Shown: positions 10,289 to 17,851 of the stretch, piece after piece
How the letters are laid out: each line of letters starts with the position of its first letter
How positions within the stretch are numbered: position 1 is the first letter of the stretch
Assembly: GCF_006175995.1 (NCBI RefSeq)
Contig: NZ_VDMB01000016.1
Span: forward strand, 1 to 64,000
Source: Desulfobotulus mexicanus
GTDB lineage: Bacteria > Desulfobacterota > Desulfobacteria > Desulfobacterales > ASO4-4
DNA length: 64,000 bases
Reading direction: 5' to 3'
Position numbers and translations under genes: made by a program
Notes under the pieces: generated by a model
The model's input: only the letters and a program-made list of their open reading frames with translations
Databases searched by the model: none
What the model was told of the DNA's origin: nothing

Positions 10289-11070
10289 GTATGATCCGCA
10301 TTCATCAGCTTTGCTTCGGATATTCCGGGAAAGCCCTTCTTTTTGAGAACTTCTCCCTGACCATTCCCAGAGGGGAGTCCTGGACCCTCATCGGACCCTC
10401 GGGCTGCGGTAAATCCACCCTGCTTTCTCTGATGGCTGGACTGCAGAAACCCCGCAAAGGCAAAATTGAGATTGAAGGACATACCCTGAAACGCCCGAGA
10501 CCGGAAAGCGGACTGGTATTTCAGGACCATGGCCTGCTGCCATGGGCTACGGTGGCAGACAATGTTGCCCTGGGCCTGAACATCCGCCGCTATTACGGTG
10601 CCGATGGCAGGCATTCCCCCAGAGGATGGCAACATGATGCGGAAAAACAAAATAAAACCGTGTCCCGCTGGATACAGCGTCTCGGACTTGAGGGTAAAGA
10701 GGACCTGTATCCGGCCCAGCTTTCCAGAGGACAGCGTCAGCGGGCCGCCATTGCCCGGACCATGGTCATGAAACCGGACCTGCTGCTCATGGACGAGCCC
10801 TTCTCCGCACTGGATCCCCCCATACGGGAAGAGCTTCAGGGCCTGATGATAAGGCTTGGCAGGAGAGAATCCATTACCCGTATCACCGTTACCCATGACA
10901 TTGCGGAAGCCGTGATTCTCGGAGAAAAAATTCTTGTTGCCAAAGCAGGCACCAACCAAAGGCCTACAATTCTGAAAAACCCCGTGGCACTGGAAAAAGA
11001 CCCCAGAACCCATAAAGATTTCAATGCCATGTGCAAAGGTGTGCGCCAGGCTATGGGAGAGCAGCCATGA
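10285..11070 (+). CDS. ABC transporter ATP-binding protein (SsuB/TauB class)
   Basis: Cytoplasmic ATPase subunit, 261 aa. Walker A is GPSGCGKST (37-45), the Q-loop is in LVFQDHGLLPWA, the signature is LSRGQRQR (~146, with Arg in place of the second Gly of LSGGQ), Walker B is LLLMDEP (~165-171) and the switch His is in TVTHD (~203). A longer than usual loop, about 25 polar residues, follows the Q-loop region. ATGA overlaps join it to the binding protein before and the permease after, so the three subunits should be made in balance. The fold is that of nitrate/sulfonate/taurine-type importers, whose substrates vary widely. Confidence 0.93.
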   Translation: MSMIRIHQLCFGYSGKALLFENFSLTIPRGESWTLIGPSGCGKSTLLSLMAGLQKPRKGKIEIEGHTLKRPRPESGLVFQDHGLLPWATVADNVALGLNIRRYYGADGRHSPRGWQHDAEKQNKTVSRWIQRLGLEGKEDLYPAQLSRGQRQRAAIARTMVMKPDLLLMDEPFSALDPPIREELQGLMIRLGRRESITRITVTHDIAEAVILGEKILVAKAGTNQRPTILKNPVALEKDPRTHKDFNAMCKGVRQAMGEQP

Positions 11071-11831
11071 AATCCTGTACAAAGGGCATACTGGAATCCG
11101 GTGCAGGCATTGCCGCCCTTCTTGTTTTCTGGCAGGCCGGGGCCATGGCCTTGGACCGTCCAATTCTGCCCGGACCGGTAACTGTTCTGCCCCTTTTTTT
11201 CCAGCATCTGTGGGGAGATCTGGGACTTCACTTTCTTGCCAGTGCAGGCCGGGTAATCCTTGCCATACTCATTGCCGTATCTACAGCAGCCCCTCTGGGA
11301 CTGATACTGGGCCAGTCTCCCCGTATCAACCGAATTTTCTCCCCTGTGATCACCATTTTATATCCCGTACCCAAAATCGTTTTCCTGCCGGTAATCTATG
11401 TGCTCATGGGCATCACAGACTTTTCTAAAATCTTTCTCATCTCTTTGATTCTTTTTTTTCAGATTCTTGTGGTGGTAAGGGATGAAGCAGCCAGTCTCAC
11501 GCCGGAACTCATTGCTTCGGTACGATCCCTTGGGGCCGGAAGACGGGCGCTTTTCCGCTTTGTCTATCTTCCCGCCACCCTTCCCGCCATTCTCACAGCC
11601 CTGCGGGTTTCCGTGGGAACGGCAGTGGCCGTGCTTTTCATTGCGGAACAGGCCCTGACCCAGTGGGGCCTTGGTTACTATATTGTGGTGGAAACCTATC
11701 AAGTGCTGCGGTATCCGGAAATGTACACCGGCATCCTTGCCATGGGACTTCTGGGCAGCCTCCTTTACGGTGTAATCCGCATCATAGAAAGAAAATTTGC
11801 TCCCCATCTTTTCATCAAGGACATGGGATGA
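11067..11831 (+). CDS. ABC transporter permease (SsuC/TauC class)
   Basis: Inner-membrane permease subunit, 254 aa, with about six hydrophobic segments. The EAA loop that contacts the ATPase reads EAASLTPELIASVRSLGAGR and continues RALFRFVYLPATLPAI. The ATG at 11067 overlaps the ATPase stop (ATGA), and its own stop overlaps the menA start at 11828 in the same way. It completes a binding-protein-dependent importer with the two preceding genes. The substrate is unknown; the coupling to menA is the only clue. Confidence 0.92.
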   Translation: MKSCTKGILESGAGIAALLVFWQAGAMALDRPILPGPVTVLPLFFQHLWGDLGLHFLASAGRVILAILIAVSTAAPLGLILGQSPRINRIFSPVITILYPVPKIVFLPVIYVLMGITDFSKIFLISLILFFQILVVVRDEAASLTPELIASVRSLGAGRRALFRFVYLPATLPAILTALRVSVGTAVAVLFIAEQALTQWGLGYYIVVETYQVLRYPEMYTGILAMGLLGSLLYGVIRIIERKFAPHLFIKDMG

Positions 11832-12721
11832 ATACCACGACTCAAAAAGAGGCCTGGATACTGGCCGCAAGACCCAAAACCCTGCCCGCTGCCTTAGGCC
11901 CTGTAATACTTGGTATTGCCGCTGCAGGCAGCATGGGGAAATTTCATTTCATATCAGGTTTTCTTGCCCTGACAACGGCCCTGCTGCTGCAGATTGCCGT
12001 CAACCTTGCCAACGACTATTTTGATGCAAAGGCAGGCCATGACAATGAAAAGCGCCTAGGCCCCATACGAGTCACCCAGAGCGGCCTGATAGACGGCAAA
12101 AAGGTTCTGGCTGCCATGGTCCTGTGTATGGTTCTGGCCCTTTGCTCCGGCCTCTATCTGATTTTCCGGGGCGGAATTCCGGCTTTTTTCATCGCTCTTT
12201 TCTCTTTTATCGGTGTGCTGAGCTATTCCGCAGGACCCTTTCCCATGACGGAAAAGGGTCTTGGGGAAGCCGCAGCCTTTCTTTTTTTCGGACCCGTAGC
12301 CGTCTGCGGCACCACCTGGGTCATGGCCCTTGAATTCTCTGCACAGGCATTTATGGCTTCCCTACCTGCGGGACTTCTCATTGCCGCCATTTTATCGGTG
12401 AACAACATCCGGGATATTGACAGCGATGCAGCCACAGGAAAACGCACCCTTGCCGTACGCATGGGAGCCATTCCAAGCCGCTATTTTTTCACAGCTCTTG
12501 TTACAGTGGCCTATGTCTTCCCACTTGTCCTTGCCCTGAAAAGCAACACCTGGATGCTGCTGGTCTTCCTCTCCTTTCCAAAGGCCATTTTTGTGATTCA
12601 ATCCCTATGGCACATGGAGGGTAGCCTTTTAAACGAAGTGCTGGCAGACACGGCAAAGCTTTCCTTTTTTTTCTGCCTTCTTTACGCTGCAGCCATGATG
12701 GCAGGTGTGCCTAAGGTCTAA
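11828..12721 (+). CDS. menA: 1,4-dihydroxy-2-naphthoate polyprenyltransferase-like UbiA family protein
   Basis: Integral membrane prenyltransferase, 297 aa, expected to attach the polyprenyl tail in menaquinone synthesis. It starts with AARPKTLPAALGPVILGIAA, typical of MenA. The two Asp-rich motifs that bind Mg-prenyl diphosphate are visible: NLANDYFDAKAGHDN (~58-72) and NNIRDIDSDAATGKRTL (~195-211). About eight hydrophobic segments surround them. The ATG at 11828 overlaps the permease stop by four bases. UbiA members with other aromatic acceptors exist, so the exact substrate is inferred, but MenA is the best match. Confidence 0.88.
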   Translation: MNTTTQKEAWILAARPKTLPAALGPVILGIAAAGSMGKFHFISGFLALTTALLLQIAVNLANDYFDAKAGHDNEKRLGPIRVTQSGLIDGKKVLAAMVLCMVLALCSGLYLIFRGGIPAFFIALFSFIGVLSYSAGPFPMTEKGLGEAAAFLFFGPVAVCGTTWVMALEFSAQAFMASLPAGLLIAAILSVNNIRDIDSDAATGKRTLAVRMGAIPSRYFFTALVTVAYVFPLVLALKSNTWMLLVFLSFPKAIFVIQSLWHMEGSLLNEVLADTAKLSFFFCLLYAAAMMAGVPKV

Positions 12722-12800
12722 GGTCAAGGTCTAAGGACTTTAAGGTCTTTAAAGACCCTAAGAACTTTAATAACCTTAAAAACTTCAGAACTTTAAAAAG
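12710..12800. repeat. Degenerate AAGGTCT/ACTTTAA repeats with a 14-base palindrome
   Basis: Directly after menA the sequence repeats AAGGTC(T/A) four times and then variants of AGAACTTTAA. A perfect palindrome GGTCTTTAAAGACC occupies 12744-12757. The tract fills the space up to the ribosome site of the next gene. It may be slippage-grown low-complexity sequence or an operator or mRNA stem; no T-run supports termination. Confidence 0.55.
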
Positions 12801-12825
12801 GCCTTTGTGCCTTCAAGGAAAAAAA

Positions 12826-13296
12826 ATGTTTACCATCAATATCCCAGGCTTCGGAAAAATCGAAGCCGATCACCTTGTCCTTGACTATAATGGTACTCTG
12901 GCCCAGGACGGACAACTCCTCGACGGCGTAAAAGAGCGTCTGCAACATCTCTCTGAAGATATCAAAATTCATGTGATCACCGCGGATACCTTCGGATCTG
13001 TGAAAAAGGCCCTGAACGGGCTGCCCCTCAGTATTGTTTCCATCCCGCCGGGAAATCAGGGGCAGGCAAAAAAAGAGTACGTGGAAAGCCTCAGAAAAGA
13101 GAAGGTCATTGCCATGGGCAACGGCCGCAATGATGTTGCCATGCTGCAGACAGCCCGTATAGGCATCGCCATCATGATGAAGGAAGGAACAAGCAGTCAG
13201 GCACTGATGCAGGCAGACATCACAAGCAGTCATATTTGTGATGCCCTGGATCTTCTTCTCCACCCCTTACGTCTTACGGCAACCTTAAGAGATTAA
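12826..13296 (+). CDS. HAD-superfamily soluble P-type-ATPase-like phosphatase
   Basis: Small cytoplasmic HAD protein, 156 aa, with no cap domain or membrane segments. Motif I is LDYNGTLA with the nucleophile Asp20; the usual second Asp is Asn22. That form is known in the stand-alone P-type ATPase P-domain-like group (COG4087 style). Motif II is VITADT (~50-55) and motif IV is GNGRNDVAML with Asp103. The ATG at 12826 follows AAGGA; an in-frame start 21 bases upstream has no site. The substrate is unknown. It follows menA after a repeat tract and precedes a small membrane protein by 12 bases. Confidence 0.85.
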   Translation: MFTINIPGFGKIEADHLVLDYNGTLAQDGQLLDGVKERLQHLSEDIKIHVITADTFGSVKKALNGLPLSIVSIPPGNQGQAKKEYVESLRKEKVIAMGNGRNDVAMLQTARIGIAIMMKEGTSSQALMQADITSSHICDALDLLLHPLRLTATLRD

Positions 13297-13308
13297 AAGG
13301 AGAACCCC

Positions 13309-13515
13309 ATGATTCCCCGTCTTTTTACCCTTGCTGCTGTCATATGCCTGATACTTGCCATCTCCACCCTGATCCCCCGGGCAGAAGCTTCCAAAGAATG
13401 CCTGTTCGGATACAGAGCCATCTGTACCTTTACACCGGGCAGCACCATTATTTTAGGAATGATGGCCTATATTTTCCATGATATGAAAAAGAAAATGCAA
13501 CAGCGCAGCGCCTGA
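13309..13515 (+). CDS. Small membrane protein of unknown function, 68 aa
   Basis: A good AAGGAG lies 7 bases before the ATG, 12 bases after the HAD gene, which suggests co-transcription. Residues 4-24 are hydrophobic and end in PRAEAS, a possible signal-peptidase site. The segment TPGSTIILGMMAYIF makes a second hydrophobic stretch, and the tail KKKMQQRSA is basic. Two Cys residues (near 31 and 39) lie between the hydrophobic parts. I recognise no family. Confidence 0.7.
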   Translation: MIPRLFTLAAVICLILAISTLIPRAEASKECLFGYRAICTFTPGSTIILGMMAYIFHDMKKKMQQRSA

Positions 13516-13534
13516 CCGGGCGTTCTCAAAAAAT

Positions 13535-13555
13535 CAGATAAAAAGCCTTTATCTG
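13535..13555 (+). terminator. AT-rich stem-loop after the small membrane protein
   Basis: CAGATAAA (13535-13542) and TTTATCTG (13548-13555) pair perfectly around a 5-base loop, 20 bases after the stop at 13515. The stem is AT-rich and no T-run follows, so termination is only possible, not likely. Confidence 0.35.
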
Positions 13556-13717
13556 GTACAGGGCTATAAGACTGACAGCATTCCAGCATAAAACATGATG
13601 CTTATCAGGCAGGTGATCAACCACTTCAAATCGTGTTTTTTTGCTCTTCGGAACAATATGCCCAGTACCCTTTATTTGCCTATGCAAAAAAATCATATTA
13701 TACACATGTTCAATTAA

Positions 13718-13738
13718 AGGCGGCTTTTCCGGCCGCCT
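13718..13738 (+). terminator. GC-rich hairpin before the nitroreductase gene
   Basis: AGGCGGC (13718-13724) pairs with GCCGCCT (13732-13738) around a 7-base loop. CTTCTGTT follows on the plus strand, a weak T-rich tail. It lies about 200 bases after the small membrane protein gene and just before the next gene's ribosome site, so it may end the upstream transcript or act in the leader. Confidence 0.5.
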
Positions 13739-13771
13739 CTTCTGTTCACGAAACCATTGGAAAGGAAAACC

Positions 13772-14602
13772 ATGAACACTGCTTTTGTCACCATTGATCC
13801 GGATCTCTGCAACAAAGACGGCATCTGTGCTGCGGAATGCCCCGTTAAAATTTTAGGCATCCCCAAAAAAGGAGAAATGCCCGCACTTGTACAGGGGGGA
13901 GAAGCCCTGTGCATCCGCTGCGGCCACTGTGTCTCCGTATGCCCGACAGCTGCTATCCGTCTGAACTTTCTGGCACCCGAAGACTGCATTCCTGTGGACA
14001 GGGATCTGCTGCCCGATGAAAAGGCAACAAAGCATCTTCTGGCCACCCGCCGGTCCATCCGCAATTACAAAAAAGAAAGCGTGGACAAAGCCCGTCTGGA
14101 AGAACTGCTTCAAACGGCAAGTTGTGCACCCACGGGCCATAACAGCCGCTGCGTTCAATGGCAGGTCATTTATGATACGGACGAGGTCCGCCGCCTCACC
14201 GCCATGGTGGCCGACTGGATGCGCTACATGATCAAGGAACAGCCCGCCATGGCCAAGGCCTTTCATCTGGAAGAAACCGTTGCAGGTTTTGATCTGGGGC
14301 TGGACGTGATCTGCAGGGATGCGCCCCACATTGTCATCGCCTGTGCCCACAAGGCTGCCCCCACAGCAGCCATAGACTGTGCCACGGCCCTTGCTTATCT
14401 GGAAGTAGCGGCACCTCCCATGGGCCTTGGAACCTGCTGGGCCGGATTCTTCAATATCGCAGCCACCTTCTGGCCGCCACTGAAAGAAGCACTGGCCCTT
14501 CCCAAGGGTGTCAACAACCATGGTGCCGTGCTTGTGGGAACTCCCCGCTTCAAATATCACCGCATCCCGACCAGAGAGGCTGCGGCCATCAGCTGGAAAT
14601 AA
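13772..14602 (+). CDS. Ferredoxin-nitroreductase fusion protein
   Basis: Flavoprotein of 276 aa with an N-terminal two-cluster ferredoxin module (~1-65) and a nitroreductase domain (~85-276). The second ferredoxin motif is complete: C47, C50, C53 and C57-Pro. In the first, C13, C19 and C23-Pro are present but the second ligand position is Asp16. The nitroreductase part begins ATRRSIRNYKKE, the FMN-phosphate region, and contains SCAPTGHNSR and GLGTCWAGFF. The family reduces nitro-aromatics or quinones with FMN; here the clusters would feed electrons directly. The ATG at 13772 follows AAAGGAAA; a TTG in frame at 13757 is a less likely start. The gene stands alone, ending at a large hairpin. Confidence 0.9.
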   Translation: MNTAFVTIDPDLCNKDGICAAECPVKILGIPKKGEMPALVQGGEALCIRCGHCVSVCPTAAIRLNFLAPEDCIPVDRDLLPDEKATKHLLATRRSIRNYKKESVDKARLEELLQTASCAPTGHNSRCVQWQVIYDTDEVRRLTAMVADWMRYMIKEQPAMAKAFHLEETVAGFDLGLDVICRDAPHIVIACAHKAAPTAAIDCATALAYLEVAAPPMGLGTCWAGFFNIAATFWPPLKEALALPKGVNNHGAVLVGTPRFKYHRIPTREAAAISWK

Positions 14603-14608
14603 AAAATT

Positions 14609-14658
14609 AAGGAAACATCCACCGGTGTGTCCCCTTAAAAATCCGGTGATGTTTCCTT
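14609..14658 (-). terminator. Strong hairpin terminator between convergent genes
   Basis: AAGGAAACATC-C-ACCGG (14609-14625) pairs with CCGGT-GATGTTTCCTT (14643-14658): 16 pairs with one bulged base. On the minus strand it starts two bases past the TAG of the small ORF and is followed by TTAATTTTTTATTT, a classic intrinsic terminator. On the plus strand it follows the nitroreductase stop but its T-tail is poor. Confidence 0.8.
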
Positions 14659-14784
14659 CTAGAATGTTACTAAGGCTTCAACCGAAAAGACTACCTTGAT
14701 CTTCTTATGGGCCATACGGACACTGGTCAAGATCCTTCCCTCCTGCATGACAGTCTCTATGTGCTGTGTTTTAATGTTCAGCAT
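14659..14784 (-). CDS. Probable small protein, 41 aa, with its own terminator
   Basis: On the minus strand an ORF reads MLNIKTQHIETVMQEGRILT and ends with EALVTF. GGGGGGA lies about 6 bases before the ATG at 14784; an in-frame double ATG at 14805-14800 would add seven residues. The stop codon abuts the strong hairpin and U-tract just described, which is the main argument that this strand is transcribed here. The protein is soluble and basic in the middle (MAHKKIKVV). I recognise no family. The remaining gap to 14976 holds AT-rich sequence without another gene. Confidence 0.5.
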   Translation of the reverse strand: MLNIKTQHIETVMQEGRILTSVRMAHKKIKVVFSVEALVTF

Positions 14785-14976
14785 TACGCATCCCCCCGGC
14801 ATCATACCTGCGTGCCGGAGGGAGATGTGCATTTCATCCTTTAAAAAAGAGCAGACTTGCTATAAAATATAAAAATATTTTCTTCTCCCATGCCTTATGC
14901 CAGATGCTGCCTTGCATCGGGCTTCTTTTCCATGCACCCTTAGCCGATCTTTCCCCGCCTTCCAAAGGAGTAAGCC

Positions 14977-17823
14977 ATGCCCAGCCCTTTCCCCTCCCCC
15001 GCAGATACCGGAATCATCCCAGGCCTTGATGCCCTCAGCATCCTGAACAATGCGCCCATAGGTATTTTCTCTTCCACACCCCAGGGGCGTTTTATTTCCG
15101 TCAACCCTGAAATGGCCCGGATGTGCGGCTATGAATCCCCAAAGGATCTGATAGATTCCATAGAAAATATTTCCACACAGCTTTATGTTAATCCTGAAGA
15201 AAGAATAAGTTTTTTAAATATTCTGAAAAACATGGAGGGTAACTCACCCTTTGAATGCAGCTTCCTCCGAAAAGACGGCAGTTCCTTTCAGGCTTCCCTC
15301 ATCGCCAGCATCATCCGTGACCATGAAGGCCGGACACTTGCCATCCACGGTTTTGCCACAGACATTACGGCTCAAAAACAGGCAGAGGCCGAAATCTTAA
15401 GCCAAAAAGAAAAACTTGAAAACATAGCCGTCAATGTGCCCGGTGTCCTTTTCCGTTTTGATGTACTATCCGATGGAAAATATGAGATTCCCTATGTGAG
15501 TGAAGGATCTCTGGATATTCTGGAAATCTTAAACCATAGAGAAGATTTTTTCTTAGCCTTCCTCAACGGAATCCATGCCGAAGATCGAAAGGCCTTTCTG
15601 GATTCCATTGAAAAGGCCGTCACAGAAGTCCGGCCCTGGCGTTTTGAGGGTCGTTATTTAAAACCATCCGGCAGCACCATCTGGTTCAGTGGAGCCTCAA
15701 GCCCCACAAGACATGAAGACCGCATTGTTTTTCACGGTATAATGCTGGATGTAAGCAATGAAAAACAAATAGAAATTAAGCTTGCGGAAAGTGAAGAAAA
15801 ATTTCGTTTTCTCGTTGCTTATTCCTATGATCTTATCTGGACGATTAAAACCGATGGTGTATTTTCATATATTTCACCTTCCTGGAAAAACATATTAGGC
15901 TATGAACCTTCCAATATTACAGGAACGAAATTTCAGCCCCTCGTACATAAAGAAGATGTCTTCTTGTGCGAACAATATATGGAAAAAACACTGTTTTATA
16001 AAAAAGCATTACCTGGTCCTCAGTATAGGGTTAAACACGCAGATGGAACATGGCGTTGGCATGAAGGCAATATCAATCCAGTTTTTTCTGAAAATGGAAA
16101 TTTTTTATATTTTGTTGGTATTTCAAGGGATATAAATGATCAAAAACTGGCAGAAGAAGCACTTCTTAAAGCCAAAGAACAGGCTGAAACCGCCTCAAAG
16201 GCAAAGGGTGAGTTTCTGGCCAACATGAGTCATGAGATCAGAACTCCCATGAACGCAGTTCTCGGCATGACCCATCTTCTCATGGATACGGAGCTTTCCG
16301 AAGAACAACGGCGTTATACGGAAAATATACAGTCAGGCGGAAAATCCCTTCTCACTCTCATTAATGATATCCTCGATTTTTCCAGAATCGAGGCAGGAAA
16401 AATGCACCTTGAGTTAATGGATTTTGACCTGAAAAGTCTTCTGGATGATTTCAAGAGCACCATGGCCCTACTGGCCAATGAAAAGGGACTTGATTTTTCA
16501 ATCCGGATAAGACCGGAGACTCCCCTTCTTCTCCGTGGTGATCCTGCAAGGCTGCGCCAGATACTGACTAACCTTACGGCCAATGCCCTGAAATTCACCC
16601 AGAATGGTGAAATACAGATCTCCATTGCCGTCGAAAAGGAAGAAAATCAAGGCGTGTTGCTGCGTTTTACCGTCAAGGATACAGGCATTGGCATCCCTGA
16701 AAACAAAACGGATCTCATTTTCAACAAATTCAGTCAGGTGGATACGTCCATAAGCCGCAGATTCGGAGGCTCAGGCCTTGGACTTGCCATATGCAGGGAA
16801 CTTGCAGATCTCATGGGTGGAAAAACAGGCGTAGAAAGCCTTGAAGGCAAAGGCTCCTCATTCTGGTTTACGGCCCGCTTCGAAAGAACTCAATCTGCTG
16901 AACAGGACCAGCGCCCAGGGCCAGCCTCCAATGATTCACAAAAACTTGCCCATGGCAAAATACCCATTCCACAGTTTACAGGCCGTGTTCTCATTGCAGA
17001 AGACAACGATACCAACCTTGAAGTAGCCAAAGGCCTTCTTAAAAAATTCGGCATCAGGGCAGACAGTGTGACCAATGGCCTTGAAGCCCTGCAAAGCCTG
17101 GAAAACCAAACCTATGATTTGATACTTATGGATGTGATGATGCCGGAAATGGACGGACTTGCGGCCACGGAAAAAATACGGAAACAGGAGCTGCAGGGAT
17201 GGCTTCCGGACAATGTAATCCCCGGTACAGACCTGCCATTCTCCTTTCCCCGAAAAAAAACACCCATCGTCGCCATGACAGCCGGGGCCATGCCCAAAGA
17301 CAGGGAGCGCTGCCTTGAAGCAGGTATGGACGACTATATTGCAAAACCTGTTCATCCCGATGAGCTTTCAAGGGTGCTTGCAAAATGGCTTGGGGGAGTA
17401 ACTCCTGACGATACTTTTGACACATCATCCGGTGCTTTCTTATACCTGCCGGAAGAAAATGAAAGTTCTCACCTCTCCGGAATCAAAAGCTTTCCCGTAT
17501 TCAACCGCAGTGCCCTGCTAAGCCAGCTCATGCATGATGAAGATTTATTTAAAAAAATTATCAAAATATCCATAGGCTCCCTTTTTCTGCTCATTCAGGA
17601 ACTGCAGGCAGCACTGGAAACAGACAACGGTCCGGCTGTGCATCTGCAAATTCACACGGTCAAGGCAATGGCCAGCAGCATCAATGCCGATGCCCTCTGT
17701 GTGCTGGCAAAAAAAATGGAAGAAGCTGCCAAGGACGGAGACATGGACACCGTCCGTAAAGGTGTTGCTGCACTGGAAAGGGAGTTTGAAAAGCTGTGCA
17801 GGGCCTCTGGAAAGGATCTTTGA
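14977..17823 (+). CDS. Soluble triple-PAS hybrid histidine kinase with receiver and Hpt
   Basis: Cytoplasmic multi-step phosphorelay kinase, 948 aa, no membrane segments. Three PAS domains lie at ~20-140, ~152-262 and ~275-388. The HisKA motif [15 protein letters not shown] has His419. The ATPase shows TANALKFTQNG, DTGIGIP and [14 protein letters not shown] receiver (~668-805) has Asp719 in [13 protein letters not shown] and the Lys in IAKPV. The Hpt domain (~842-942) has His893 in IHTVKAM; the usual Gly after Lys is Ala. The PAS at 152-262 contains [19 protein letters not shown], nearly repeated in the kinase at 27734. AAAGGAG precedes the ATG. It heads a same-strand array of five kinases, with the next gene 28 bases away. 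Confidence 0.93.
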   Translation: MPSPFPSPADTGIIPGLDALSILNNAPIGIFSSTPQGRFISVNPEMARMCGYESPKDLIDSIENISTQLYVNPEERISFLNILKNMEGNSPFECSFLRKDGSSFQASLIASIIRDHEGRTLAIHGFATDITAQKQAEAEILSQKEKLENIAVNVPGVLFRFDVLSDGKYEIPYVSEGSLDILEILNHREDFFLAFLNGIHAEDRKAFLDSIEKAVTEVRPWRFEGRYLKPSGSTIWFSGASSPTRHEDRIVFHGIMLDVSNEKQIEIKLAESEEKFRFLVAYSYDLIWTIKTDGVFSYISPSWKNILGYEPSNITGTKFQPLVHKEDVFLCEQYMEKTLFYKKALPGPQYRVKHADGTWRWHEGNINPVFSENGNFLYFVGISRDINDQKLAEEALLKAKEQAETASKAKGEFLANMSHEIRTPMNAVLGMTHLLMDTELSEEQRRYTENIQSGGKSLLTLINDILDFSRIEAGKMHLELMDFDLKSLLDDFKSTMALLANEKGLDFSIRIRPETPLLLRGDPARLRQILTNLTANALKFTQNGEIQISIAVEKEENQGVLLRFTVKDTGIGIPENKTDLIFNKFSQVDTSISRRFGGSGLGLAICRELADLMGGKTGVESLEGKGSSFWFTARFERTQSAEQDQRPGPASNDSQKLAHGKIPIPQFTGRVLIAEDNDTNLEVAKGLLKKFGIRADSVTNGLEALQSLENQTYDLILMDVMMPEMDGLAATEKIRKQELQGWLPDNVIPGTDLPFSFPRKKTPIVAMTAGAMPKDRERCLEAGMDDYIAKPVHPDELSRVLAKWLGGVTPDDTFDTSSGAFLYLPEENESSHLSGIKSFPVFNRSALLSQLMHDEDLFKKIIKISIGSLFLLIQELQAALETDNGPAVHLQIHTVKAMASSINADALCVLAKKMEEAAKDGDMDTVRKGVAALEREFEKLCRASGKDL

Positions 17824-17851
17824 TAAAAAATTTTATACTACGGGAGCCTGA

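Noticed and set aside
14659-14784. Possible CsrA-like small regulator, because the ORF begins MLNI
   Set aside because: Beyond the first residues there is no match to the CsrA strand pattern or the C-terminal motif.
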